From: Patescibacteria group bacterium
Lineage (GTDB): Bacteria > Patescibacteriota > Patescibacteriia > 2-12-FULL-60-25
Assembly (NCBI GenBank): GCA_028715505.1
Contig: JAQURS010000001.1
Location: 1 to 64,000 of the forward strand
Direction of reading: 5' to 3'
DNA length: 64,000 nucleotides
The stretch's first letter is position 1, and every line of letters begins with the position of its first letter. The translations under genes and the position numbers were made by a program. Shown here piece by piece: positions 34,504 to 41,372 of the stretch. The notes under the pieces are model-generated. The model had not been told where the DNA came from, did no database searches, and saw nothing but the letters and a program-made list of their open reading frames with translations.

Positions 34504-34532
34504 TTGACAATCGCCTAATGGCGGCCTATATT
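34504..34532 (+). promoter_or_regulatory. Promoter of the iscRSU operon
   Basis: TTGACA at 34504-34509, 17 bp, TATATT at 34527-34532. Near-consensus. Confidence 0.9.
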
Positions 34533-34549
34533 CCTAGTTGAATACTAGG
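34533..34549 (+). promoter_or_regulatory. Rrf2/IscR-type operator at the iscR transcription start
   Basis: CCTAGT-TGAAT-ACTAGG, a perfect 6-5-6 dyad starting directly after the -10 box and covering +1. Binding of the Rrf2 protein encoded next would block transcription. Confidence 0.75.
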
Positions 34550-34560
34550 TAATATATTAT

Positions 34561-34974
34561 ATGAACAGCCTTTTTCGAGTCTCCGCCCGCAATCACGCCG
34601 GCATGATCCTCATGTCAAAAATCGCCGAAGCCAAAGGCCCCGACGAGTTTGTTAGTTTGAACGCGATTGCCGATGAAATGAAGCTTTCGCAAGGATTTCT
34701 GGAAGAGATAGCGACCTCGCTTAAGAAAGCCGGTTTGATCCGCGGCCGCAAAGGCCCGGGTGGCGGTTACAAGCTGGCCAAGCCAGCTTCAAAAATCACC
34801 GCTGAACAGATTTTGATAGCGCTCGAAGGCCCCGTTTTGCTCGTCCCTTGCGGAACCAAGGGATGCCACGTGGCAAAAAATTGCAGCGCCAAATCGCTGT
34901 GGGGTTTTTTGCAAAAAGACGTTCTCGAGTCTTTAAAACAGACCACTTTATCCAGCATTGTTTATGGCTCCTAA
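34561..34974 (+). CDS. iscR: Rrf2-family transcriptional regulator, IscR-like
   Basis: 137 residues. It has the Rrf2 winged helix (NAIADEMKLSQGFLEEIATSLKKAG then GRKGPGGGYKLAKPASKI). The loop LVPCGTKGCHVAKNCSAKS carries three Cys in a C-x4-C-x5-C arrangement, the IscR-type [2Fe-2S] ligand set (C-x5-C-x5-C in E. coli). It is first in an operon with cysteine desulfurase and scaffold genes, and a dyad sits on its own promoter, so it is expected to be an Fe-S-sensing autorepressor. There is no Shine-Dalgarno before the ATG; the leader is about 22 nt. Confidence 0.9.
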   Translation: MNSLFRVSARNHAGMILMSKIAEAKGPDEFVSLNAIADEMKLSQGFLEEIATSLKKAGLIRGRKGPGGGYKLAKPASKITAEQILIALEGPVLLVPCGTKGCHVAKNCSAKSLWGFLQKDVLESLKQTTLSSIVYGS

Positions 34975-36190
34975 ACGCGAGATATACATGGACCACGCGG
35001 CCGCCACGCCGATGGATTCGCGTGTCTTAAAAGCCATGTCGCCGTATTTTGGAAAAATCAGCGCGAACGCCTCCTCACTCCACTCCCCGGGCCAAGCCGC
35101 TTACAAAGCCGTGGTCTTTGCTCGCAAGTCCATCGCCGCGGTTTTGAACGGACATCCCGACGAAATAGTCTTCACGTCGGGCGGAACTGGATCGGATAAT
35201 TTGGCCATTCGCGGGGTTTTGGAAAGCGCGGTGCCGAATCTTGGCTGGGACGGCTCGACTTCGAAGCCGCATGTCATTACCACGGCCATCGAACATCATG
35301 CCGTGCTTGAGCCGCTAGCCCATCTTCAAAAGATCGGGGCGATTCAACTGACCATTATCCAGCCTGATAAAAAAGGATTGATATCAGCTGATGAAGTGAT
35401 TAAGGCGATTAATCCGAACACGGTTCTGATCTCGGTCATGTACGCCAACAATGAGATTGGCACGATCCAGCCGATTGCCGAAATCGGCAAGGGTTTGCTC
35501 AAATGGCGCAAAGCTAATAATTCGGTTTTGCCTTATTTCCATTCCGACGCCTGTCAGGCGGCCGGTTACCTTGATTTGAATATCGAAAAATTGCACGTGG
35601 ATTTGATGACGCTGAATGCCGGAAAGATCTACGGCCCCAAAGGCGTCGGGCTTTTATTTGTAAGGCGCGGCGTCAGGCTTTCGCCTGTTGTCCGTGGCGG
35701 CGGCCAGGAAAGGGGGATCAGATCAGGCACGGAAAACGTCCCGGGCATCGTGGGCATGGCTAAAGCCTTGGAGCTGGTTCAAAAAGACAAAGAAAAAGAA
35801 TCCAAGAGGCTTGGTCTGCTGCGCGATAGGCTGATCGACGGATTGTTGCGCCTGCCTAAATCACGTTTAAACGGCGATGCGGATAAGCGCCTGCCTAATA
35901 ACGTGAACATCTCATTTTTGGATATCGAGGGCGAGGCGGCCATGTTGTATTTGGACGCCAAGGGCATCGCCTGTTCGACCGGTTCGGCCTGCGCTTCCAG
36001 TTCGCTTGATCCTTCGCATGTCATCCTGGCTCTGGGCATGTCTTACGAAGCGGCCCACGGATCGCTTCGGTTTACGCTTGGCAAATCGACCACCAAGGCC
36101 GACGTGGATTACGTAATCGGCGCCATGCCCGCCATTGTGGAAATGCTGCGTAAGATTTCGCCCGTCACGTTAGACATGAAAAGTTTTTAA
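34964..36190 (+). CDS. iscS: Cysteine desulfurase (IscS/NifS type)
   Basis: 408 residues from the ATG at 34964, which overlaps the iscR end; an ATG at 34988 is also possible. It is a PLP enzyme that takes sulfur from cysteine for Fe-S assembly. Motifs: YMDHAAATPMDSRVL, VFTSGGTGSDNLAIRG, TAIEHHAVLEP, VMYANNEIGTIQPI, HSDACQAAGYLDL, NAGKIYGPKGVGLLFVRRG with the PLP Lys (the usual His before it is Gly), RSGTENVPGIVG, and the active Cys in GIACSTGSACASSSLDPSHV. Translational overlap with iscR and 3-bp spacing to iscU fit one operon. Confidence 0.93.
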   Translation: MAPKREIYMDHAAATPMDSRVLKAMSPYFGKISANASSLHSPGQAAYKAVVFARKSIAAVLNGHPDEIVFTSGGTGSDNLAIRGVLESAVPNLGWDGSTSKPHVITTAIEHHAVLEPLAHLQKIGAIQLTIIQPDKKGLISADEVIKAINPNTVLISVMYANNEIGTIQPIAEIGKGLLKWRKANNSVLPYFHSDACQAAGYLDLNIEKLHVDLMTLNAGKIYGPKGVGLLFVRRGVRLSPVVRGGGQERGIRSGTENVPGIVGMAKALELVQKDKEKESKRLGLLRDRLIDGLLRLPKSRLNGDADKRLPNNVNISFLDIEGEAAMLYLDAKGIACSTGSACASSSLDPSHVILALGMSYEAAHGSLRFTLGKSTTKADVDYVIGAMPAIVEMLRKISPVTLDMKSF

Positions 36191-36193
36191 CCT

Positions 36194-36856
36194 ATGAAGC
36201 AATCAACCAAGATTACAAAAACTCCAGACGTAAAATCGCAAAAAGGCGAGGGAGGTTTTTATTCGGATGTCGTCAAAGAGCATTTTTTTAAGCCGCATAA
36301 TTTCATGGAAGACGAAACCGGTTACAAAGCCGACGGCCAGGGCATGGTCGGTTCGCCGGCTTGCGGAGACGTCATGCGCGTTTGGATAAAAGTTGACCCT
36401 AAGACGCAAAAAATCAAAGACTGCCGTTGGAAAACTTTTGGTTGCGCTTCGGCTATCGCCGCTACCAGCATGATGTCGGACATGGTCATCGAAAAAGGTG
36501 GGCTGACTCTGGCCAAGGCCAGGCAAATCAGGCCGCAAGACATCATGGAGCGCCTGGGCGGTTTGCCGGCCCGTAAAATCCATTGTTCGGTTTTGGGCGA
36601 TAAGGCTTTGCGCGCCGCCATCAACGATTATTACCGCAAAACGGGACAGACGGATAAAATCGAAGTCGAACACGGCCGCGTCATCGACAAGGTTTTGAAG
36701 ATCACTGACCACGACATCGAAGAGGCCGTGCTGGAAGGCGCCGATACTTTGGAGAAAGTGCAAGCTAAAACCAAGGTCGGCACGGGCGACCCGGCTTGTA
36801 TCCCCGAAGTCGAGCAGTTGATCAGGTTTTATAACGAGAAATATTGCGAGAAATAA
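36194..36856 (+). CDS. iscU: Fe-S cluster scaffold, NifU/IscU type with degenerate C-terminal domain
   Basis: 220 residues. The IscU domain (about 20-145) carries the three ligand Cys in SPACGDVMRVW, WKTFGCASAIAATSMM and RKIHCSVLG, plus the conserved Asp after the first. The remainder (DHDIEEAVLEGADTLEKVQA, KTKVGTGDPACIPEVEQLI) has the shape of the BFD-like [2Fe-2S] domain of NifU, but only one of its four Cys is left, so that domain should not bind a normal cluster. The N-terminus has a 20-residue basic tail. Last gene of the minimal iscRSU operon; no hscA/hscB/fdx follow directly. Confidence 0.9.
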   Translation: MKQSTKITKTPDVKSQKGEGGFYSDVVKEHFFKPHNFMEDETGYKADGQGMVGSPACGDVMRVWIKVDPKTQKIKDCRWKTFGCASAIAATSMMSDMVIEKGGLTLAKARQIRPQDIMERLGGLPARKIHCSVLGDKALRAAINDYYRKTGQTDKIEVEHGRVIDKVLKITDHDIEEAVLEGADTLEKVQAKTKVGTGDPACIPEVEQLIRFYNEKYCEK

Positions 36857-37020
36857 ATCCCCCGCTCGCCTACGGCAAGCTGCCCCCTTAATAAGGGGGC
36901 GTTGGTGGGTTTTCTCCCCCTTACACCAAGGGGGAGTTAGAGGGGGTCTAAACTGATTACGAACGTGCTTATGCAAATAAGTTTAGACCACCCCAGCCCC
37001 TCCTCAGTGCGAGGAGGGGA
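36857..37020. repeat. Composite palindromic (REP/MITE-like) region
   Basis: Three perfect palindromes: GCCCCCTT-AAT-AAGGGGGC (36882-36900), CTCCCCCTT/AAGGGGGAG (36914-36936) and CCCCTCCTC/GAGGAGGGG (36997-37019). An outer inverted pair, GTCTAAAC (36946-36953) / GTTTAGAC (36981-36988), is also present. Non-coding; it looks like stacked dispersed repeats. One of them may also end the iscRSU transcript. Confidence 0.75.
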
Positions 37021-37027
37021 GCTAATT

Positions 37028-37071
37028 AAAAATCACTCCGAACCAATTATTGCTAATTAGCTCGGAGTGAT
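37028..37071 (-). terminator. Terminator of the 37107 gene
   Basis: ATCACTCCGA (37032-37041) pairs with TCGGAGTGAT (37062-37071), with a TTTTTAA run on the minus strand. Confidence 0.8.
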
Positions 37072-37106
37072 CCCCGTCGGCGAGAGCGACAGGAAAGGAA
37101 GGGGAA

Positions 37107-37457
37107 CTAGTATTTCACTAACTGCAGAAGGCGCAGTGGCCATCTGACTCGGCGTTCGAGAAGCCAGATTTGTCGCTCGACCCATTTGGCTGCGCAGAAC
37201 AGCCAATCCTCGACATCCGAGTTGCCAGGAATTTTGTCTGAAACAGGAGGTGTAGAACCTGGAGGGACGAATCCCATCAGATCGTCGTCGGAATTATCAA
37301 AGTGCTCGCCACACGAGGCCCTGAGCCCTTCGAATGCCGGATTTCGAGGCGCTGCAATTCGGTCTGCTTCTCTGAGTCGGTCACGGAGTCGTTCGCCTTC
37401 GGCACGCGCCTCGGTATCAGTGAGTTCGCTGAGCTTGCGTCTGCGAGTTTTGGCCAT
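37107..37457 (-). CDS. Small charged protein of unknown function
   Basis: 116 residues from the ATG at 37457, preceded by AAGGAGG at 5 nt. The N-terminus is highly basic (MAKTRRRKLSELTDTEARAE), then an Arg/Glu helix, a Pro/Gly-rich middle (GFVPPGSTPPVSD) and an amphipathic C-terminal helix (DWLFCAAKWVERQIWLLERR). No signal peptide. Monocistronic, divergent from the 37683 gene. No family recognised. Confidence 0.65.
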   Translation of the reverse strand: MAKTRRRKLSELTDTEARAEGERLRDRLREADRIAAPRNPAFEGLRASCGEHFDNSDDDLMGFVPPGSTPPVSDKIPGNSDVEDWLFCAAKWVERQIWLLERRVRWPLRLLQLVKY

Positions 37458-37505
37458 TTCGGCCTCCTTGTTGTAGTGTGCGTTCCAGTACAATCAGAAT
37501 AGCGT

Positions 37506-37534
37506 ATTTAAGCGTGTTTCGGCGGCTTTGTCAA
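37506..37534 (-). promoter_or_regulatory. Promoter of the 37107 gene
   Basis: Minus strand: TTGACA (37534-37529), 17 bp, TTAAAT (37511-37506). Confidence 0.78.
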
Positions 37535-37553
37535 GAATTGAGGTAACCGAACC

Positions 37554-37582
37554 TTGACCGATTCATAAAAATTTGTTAACTT
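37554..37582 (+). promoter_or_regulatory. Promoter of the 37683 gene
   Basis: TTGACC (37554-37559), 17 bp ending in TGT, TAACTT (37577-37582). Divergent from the previous promoter; the two -35 boxes are 19 bp apart. The leader is ~95 nt and can form several hairpins. Confidence 0.75.
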
Positions 37583-37682
37583 GCCTTTTCTTGAAATTAG
37601 CTGTTTTTCGCGAACTCTTTCGCGCCAAACAGCCGGTTTCAAGTCGGGATCGGCAAGAGCCGTTATACGGCAGGAGGCAGCC

Positions 37683-38294
37683 ATGTTTCGAAGAGTGATC
37701 GGTTTGGTCAAGGGCGAGAGGGTTATCTTTGTGATGAAGACGGCTACAGGCGATCGGCTGCGAAAAACTTGTTTTCGTGGCCAGGATGTCGCGAAGGCCG
37801 GAAACTTCACAGCTTGGGAGAGCTTCAGTGACCTGGCCAATGACGTACTCCCAGTCCTTGGCGACAAGATCAAGGAGCGGATCGAGGAGGCGCCGTCGAA
37901 ACGGCGGTCCACTGCCCGGTTCGAGTTGGAGCTCGGACACCGAGTAGGATGGTCGTCGACCGACGCACGGACAGAGTACGGCGATCACGAGCTCGAACCG
38001 TTCAAGCCCAACCAACGTACCAACGCGATGCGCGTCCGCAGGGATTCGGGCCTTATGGCGCCGGCAACCAGCTTCATGACATTCGTCTGCGAAATTCGTC
38101 ATCACGAGGATACGCGTGATTGGATGGTTTTCGTCCATTCCGTGTATCCCGGTCAGGATGTCGGGTCTTTGCAGGGCAATATCCGGGATGTGGTCTTTTT
38201 CGACTGGGAACACCCCGGTGAATCGGACCTCGATGATGCCGAAGACGACGACTCGGAATTCGAGGACGCCGCTACAACTCAGTCTGCATTCTGA
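37683..38294 (+). CDS. Protein of unknown function
   Basis: 203 residues from the ATG at 37683, with AGGAGG 5 nt upstream. An in-frame ATG 102 nt earlier lies in the leader and is rejected. Starts MFRRVIGLVKGERVIFVMKT, then a mixed alpha/beta body (FVCEIRHHEDTRDWMVFVHS) and a very acidic tail (DLDDAEDDDSEFEDA). No signal peptide. Codon use is of the accessory type. No family recognised. Confidence 0.68.
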   Translation: MFRRVIGLVKGERVIFVMKTATGDRLRKTCFRGQDVAKAGNFTAWESFSDLANDVLPVLGDKIKERIEEAPSKRRSTARFELELGHRVGWSSTDARTEYGDHELEPFKPNQRTNAMRVRRDSGLMAPATSFMTFVCEIRHHEDTRDWMVFVHSVYPGQDVGSLQGNIRDVVFFDWEHPGESDLDDAEDDDSEFEDAATTQSAF

Positions 38295-38321
38295 AAAAGG
38301 GTGCAGGCTATTTTTTTACTC

Positions 38322-38350
38322 TCGACATTGGCAGAAACATGGTTTAAAGT
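38322..38350 (+). promoter_or_regulatory. Promoter of the ferredoxin gene
   Basis: TCGACA (38322-38327), 17 bp, TAAAGT (38345-38350); the ATG follows after 8 nt, giving an almost leaderless mRNA. Confidence 0.65.
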
Positions 38351-38358
38351 GTCGTCGT

Positions 38359-38580
38359 ATGAAAAAAATCGCCAAAATAGTCGTTGATCGCGAGCTCTGC
38401 ATCGGAGCCGCGCCATGCGTGGTAGTCGCTCCGAAGGTTTTTCAGCTTGATAACGAAAATAAGGCCGTAGTCATCGATCAGCACGGAGCGGATGACGACA
38501 CGATTAAGCTAGCCGCCCAATCCTGCCCGGTTCAGGCCATCAGCCTGTTTGACGAGGACGGCAATCAAATTTACCCGTAA
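38359..38580 (+). CDS. Single-cluster ferredoxin
   Basis: 73 residues. VDRELCIGAAPCVVVAPKVF and AAQSCPVQAISLFDEDGN form the Fer4_13-like ferredoxin fold. Of the usual C-x2-C-x2-C...C-P set, the second Cys is replaced by Ala (CIGAAPC), so three Cys remain. This suggests a [3Fe-4S] cluster or a [4Fe-4S] with a labile or external ligand. Small acidic electron carrier in the cytoplasm. It may serve the Fe-S assembly genes upstream, but it is separately transcribed. The start gives no ribosome site, consistent with a leaderless mRNA. Confidence 0.85.
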   Translation: MKKIAKIVVDRELCIGAAPCVVVAPKVFQLDNENKAVVIDQHGADDDTIKLAAQSCPVQAISLFDEDGNQIYP

Positions 38581-38581
38581 A

Positions 38582-38611
38582 AAAAGAGCCGGGACGAGAG
38601 CGTCACGGCTT
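38582..38611 (-). terminator. Terminator of the 38603 gene
   Basis: AGCCG-G-GACG / CGTC-A-CGGCT stem with an AGAG loop; minus-strand T run of 7. Overlaps the stop codon. Confidence 0.82.
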
Positions 38612-39922
38612 GCGAGGAAGACTGGGAAGACCAGTCTTTTTTTGAACATGAGTAGGAGCATCGGCCACACCCCAAACGTCGTCGGTCAACGAATCGTTCC
38701 AAGGCCGCGCGCTGCGGTCTTCAACCGGTTCCGGTGGAAGACTTTGTTGTTCGGCTTCGCTGGCCAATCGTTGGAGTTCAGCTCTGTCCCAGGCTTCTGT
38801 GTGGGGAGCGAGTGGGATCGGCTTAGCCGAAGGAACAAAAACGGCAGACTTTGCCGGCCCGCTTGAGGTCGAAATGAATGGGATGGTCTGACGGGAGCTT
38901 GCTGAGTAGGGCTCATCATCCTGGAAGACGAGTCCTTCCTGGGGAGAAACGGGGGTCAGCTCTGCTTTGTCGACGTCCAAGGGCGGTTCACTTTGCGTTC
39001 CGCCCGCAAACGGCTCGTCGGTCGTCGCTGAGTCGATGGCCTTCGCGGGTTTGGAAGATTCGTCGGGCGACATGAACGCATCGAAAACCGCATCAAGAGC
39101 TTCGTTCATCCCATCGGGGTCGACGGCCATCTGGCCGGCTTGAATCTCGGAGGATGTCGGACGTTGATCCTCGGCCCAATGAGAGAAGTCCGTGAACTGG
39201 ATGCGCAAGTCTTCCATCTCATGGATTAGACGTTGCATGACGCCCAAGCCCTTTTTCTTCTCGGAATCGAGCCTCTGCTTGAGGCCTTTTCTTTCTTGAA
39301 GCAGCAATTTTTCGCGGTTCAAGGCCGAGTTCCTGTCGTTTTCAACTTTCCGAAGCTCACGGTTCAGGCGGGAAATTTCGGCGCCATTATCGATGGACTT
39401 TTCGCGAAGACTTTCCAGTTCCTCGTTAGCCTCGGCGAGTTGGGACTGGAGGGAACGGTTTCCGGAAGCCTCCCTTTCGGCGCGTTCGAACTCGCGCTTG
39501 ATCAGGAGCTCGGTATCCGTAACCAGCTTGCTTTGGACGAGCATGGCGCTTGCGAAAGCCTTGATCAGCTGGTTGCGATCCTTGGCCAAATCATCATTCG
39601 TTAGTTTCTTGATGACTGTCTGCCCAACGGCCACGAATTCAATGTTCATCCCGTTCCTCTGGGCGAATCGGAGGGCAGTAGTCGGGTGCCAATAGCTGCC
39701 TTCATACTTCCCTTCGATGATTCCGAGCTTGAGTGGCCCAAGACCTTGGCAGCCGGGGAGAGTAACTACGCGTTGAACTGATCCGCTGATGACGCAATAT
39801 GTGCGGTTATCGTTGGCGGGGATCTCGACAATCTGGCCGTCTCTATAGTGTGCGATTTCCGTGACGTCGGTTTTGGGTTCGGGCCTGGGTACGGGTGGTT
39901 TGGGGCTTAGTTTTTTATCCAT
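38603..39922 (-). CDS. Coiled-coil protein with cNMP-binding-like N-terminal domain
   Basis: 439 residues from the ATG at 39922; GGAG lies 7 nt upstream. After a Pro-rich start, residues about 20-110 read AHYRDGQIVEIPANDNRTYC, VISGSVQRVVTLPGCQGLGP and LGIIEGKYEGSYWH, a beta-roll-like pattern seen in cyclic-nucleotide-binding or cupin sensors. Residues about 150-265 are a long coiled coil (EFERAEREASGNRSLQSQLA onward). The C-terminal 180 residues are disordered, Pro/Ser-rich. No signal peptide or TM helix. Role unknown; it could be a cytoplasmic scaffold. Monocistronic. Confidence 0.6.
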   Translation of the reverse strand: MDKKLSPKPPVPRPEPKTDVTEIAHYRDGQIVEIPANDNRTYCVISGSVQRVVTLPGCQGLGPLKLGIIEGKYEGSYWHPTTALRFAQRNGMNIEFVAVGQTVIKKLTNDDLAKDRNQLIKAFASAMLVQSKLVTDTELLIKREFERAEREASGNRSLQSQLAEANEELESLREKSIDNGAEISRLNRELRKVENDRNSALNREKLLLQERKGLKQRLDSEKKKGLGVMQRLIHEMEDLRIQFTDFSHWAEDQRPTSSEIQAGQMAVDPDGMNEALDAVFDAFMSPDESSKPAKAIDSATTDEPFAGGTQSEPPLDVDKAELTPVSPQEGLVFQDDEPYSASSRQTIPFISTSSGPAKSAVFVPSAKPIPLAPHTEAWDRAELQRLASEAEQQSLPPEPVEDRSARPWNDSLTDDVWGVADAPTHVQKKTGLPSLPRKP

Positions 39923-39977
39923 CTTTCGCTCCAAATGTGAAAGAGCGTTTGTTTTAGTCAACGTTCTCGTGAACGGT

Positions 39978-40006
39978 TGATTACCAGGGAAATGACGCCT
40001 TGTCAA
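39978..40006 (-). promoter_or_regulatory. Promoter of the 38603 gene
   Basis: Minus strand: TTGACA (40006-40001), 17 bp ending in TGG, TAATCA (39983-39978). The -35 overlaps the stop of the upstream methylase gene. Confidence 0.6.
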
Positions 40007-41199
40007 CCGGCGCGGAGCAGGCGGATGTTGCGGCGTAAGTGTTGTCCGGTCCTTTCGTAATACAAATCTTCCATCCGGATGTTAGCTGGCAATTCTTCTA
40101 ATTGATAGCCCAATGATTCAAAATTCAGCTTATCGTCCGTTCTGATTATTTGCGATCCGAGCTTGAATGATGGAAACACGGCCACGATTCGAGCGTTGTC
40201 TTTGAGTATCGGCCGGAGTGCCTTTAAGGCGTCGGACCAAAGTTGGGAGATCTGTTCCGCGTTCTTCTTGATTTCCTGTGCGGTTTCTCGTCCCCGGAGC
40301 GCCGGACCAAGCCAGCCTTCCGTGATAATCGCGTCGATCGATCCGGCGGATAAATGTTTGCCGATTTGTTTTACGTCGGCGGTAAAAACTTGAAAACGTA
40401 CTTTGTCGTCTGAATTAATAACCTTTTCTTTGGCCAGCCATTCGAGGTTACCTTGAGTGTCCTTAATCTGTTTCGCGTCGATGTCGCTTCCAATGATTTT
40501 TCCCGCCGCCGTGGCCAAAGCCGCTTCCATTAAAACCGTCCCTGAACCGCAAAACGGATCCAGCACGGTCGCGCCTTTTGGCACGCGCGCCAAGTTGACC
40601 ATGATACGCGCGAGTTTGGGCGGCAACATGCCGTTCGCGTCGTCGCGGTAAGGGCGGCCGTAATCGCGCAAGCTCCATGCGTCGGCATTTTGCACTTGCG
40701 TGGTGCGGCCCAAATAAATTTTTTCTTTTTCAATTATCAAACACAAGTCGGCGTTGGGCTTTTCCGTCAAATGGCATTTGGCCACGGCGGCGGGGGAGAG
40801 TGGCTCTCCGCCTTGGCCGGTGACCCAACGGACTTTCCATCCCATTTCCTTTAAAGTTTTCTTAATCTTAATGGGAAATTTTTCGAAATATTTTTTTTGC
40901 TTGTTATCCCCGCCAAAAACCGTCCAACCGAACTCGAGCGACCCGGCCGGATGGCCATCGACCATCATTTTAGCGATCTCATCCGGTTCAACTCCTGATT
41001 TATCAGACTCGCGGATGACTTCGCCCAGCTTAACCGTGCCACCCAATTGGCCCATCAGGGTTTTGTCTCGCCAGGCAGTCGAATTGACCACGCAGGCCTT
41101 GTTCGGATTAGCCAAAATGTCAGCTTTTGGTTCAAAAGCCAAAAATTCGGCTAAAGCTAGCCTAGGATGATTGCCAAAAACCAAGAAATTAAGTCCCAT
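40003..41199 (-). CDS. TRM11/UPF0020-like RNA methyltransferase
   Basis: 398 residues. The N-terminal half (LVFGNHPRLALAEFLAFEPK, FGWTVFGG) is a THUMP-like/TRM11 substrate-binding region. YRDDANGMLPPKLARIMVNL, ATVLDPFCGSGTVLMEAALA and GSDIDAKQIKDTQGNLEWL form the SAM-binding motifs I and II of the PF01170 RNA methylase family. Where motif IV ([DN]PPY) is expected the sequence is DAIITEGWLGPALRG, so the catalytic motif is unusual. The likely target is a guanosine N2 in tRNA. Start ATG at 41199. Confidence 0.8.
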   Translation of the reverse strand: MGLNFLVFGNHPRLALAEFLAFEPKADILANPNKACVVNSTAWRDKTLMGQLGGTVKLGEVIRESDKSGVEPDEIAKMMVDGHPAGSLEFGWTVFGGDNKQKKYFEKFPIKIKKTLKEMGWKVRWVTGQGGEPLSPAAVAKCHLTEKPNADLCLIIEKEKIYLGRTTQVQNADAWSLRDYGRPYRDDANGMLPPKLARIMVNLARVPKGATVLDPFCGSGTVLMEAALATAAGKIIGSDIDAKQIKDTQGNLEWLAKEKVINSDDKVRFQVFTADVKQIGKHLSAGSIDAIITEGWLGPALRGRETAQEIKKNAEQISQLWSDALKALRPILKDNARIVAVFPSFKLGSQIIRTDDKLNFESLGYQLEELPANIRMEDLYYERTGQHLRRNIRLLRAG

Positions 41200-41251
41200 A
41201 AATCAGCTAAATAATCGCCCCAATCATAACAGGTTGGCCGGCATCTGTCAG

Positions 41252-41280
41252 TTGACGCGAGGCTATTTTTATGGTGGGCT
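41252..41280 (+). promoter_or_regulatory. Promoter of the 41373 gene
   Basis: TTGACG (41252-41257), 17 bp ending in TGG, TGGGCT (41275-41280). The -10 is poor and lies inside a dyad; same arrangement at 43440-43468. Confidence 0.5.
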
Positions 41281-41353
41281 AGTGCTAACCCGTGTGAGAA
41301 AATACGGGGGTACATCGACAGATGAATAACCAAGGCAACCAAGGGGGTTGTCT
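41276..41353 (+). promoter_or_regulatory. Structured leader of the 41373 gene
   Basis: Dyad GGGCTAG-TG-CTAACCC at 41276-41291 and hairpin AGGCAACC-AAGGG-GGTTGTCT at 41333-41353, followed by AGGAGG. Both elements recur with compensating changes before the 43554 gene. Confidence 0.65.
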
Positions 41354-41372
41354 GATCAAATAGGAGGACGTC

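Noticed and set aside
36857-37020. Insertion sequence behind iscU
   Set aside because: Palindromes are present but no transposase frame or target-site duplication is visible. Kept as REP/MITE-like repeats only.
41276-41353. Known riboswitch class in the leaders of the tandem membrane proteins
   Set aside because: The two small hairpins do not match any riboswitch core I know. Reported as an unassigned structured leader instead.
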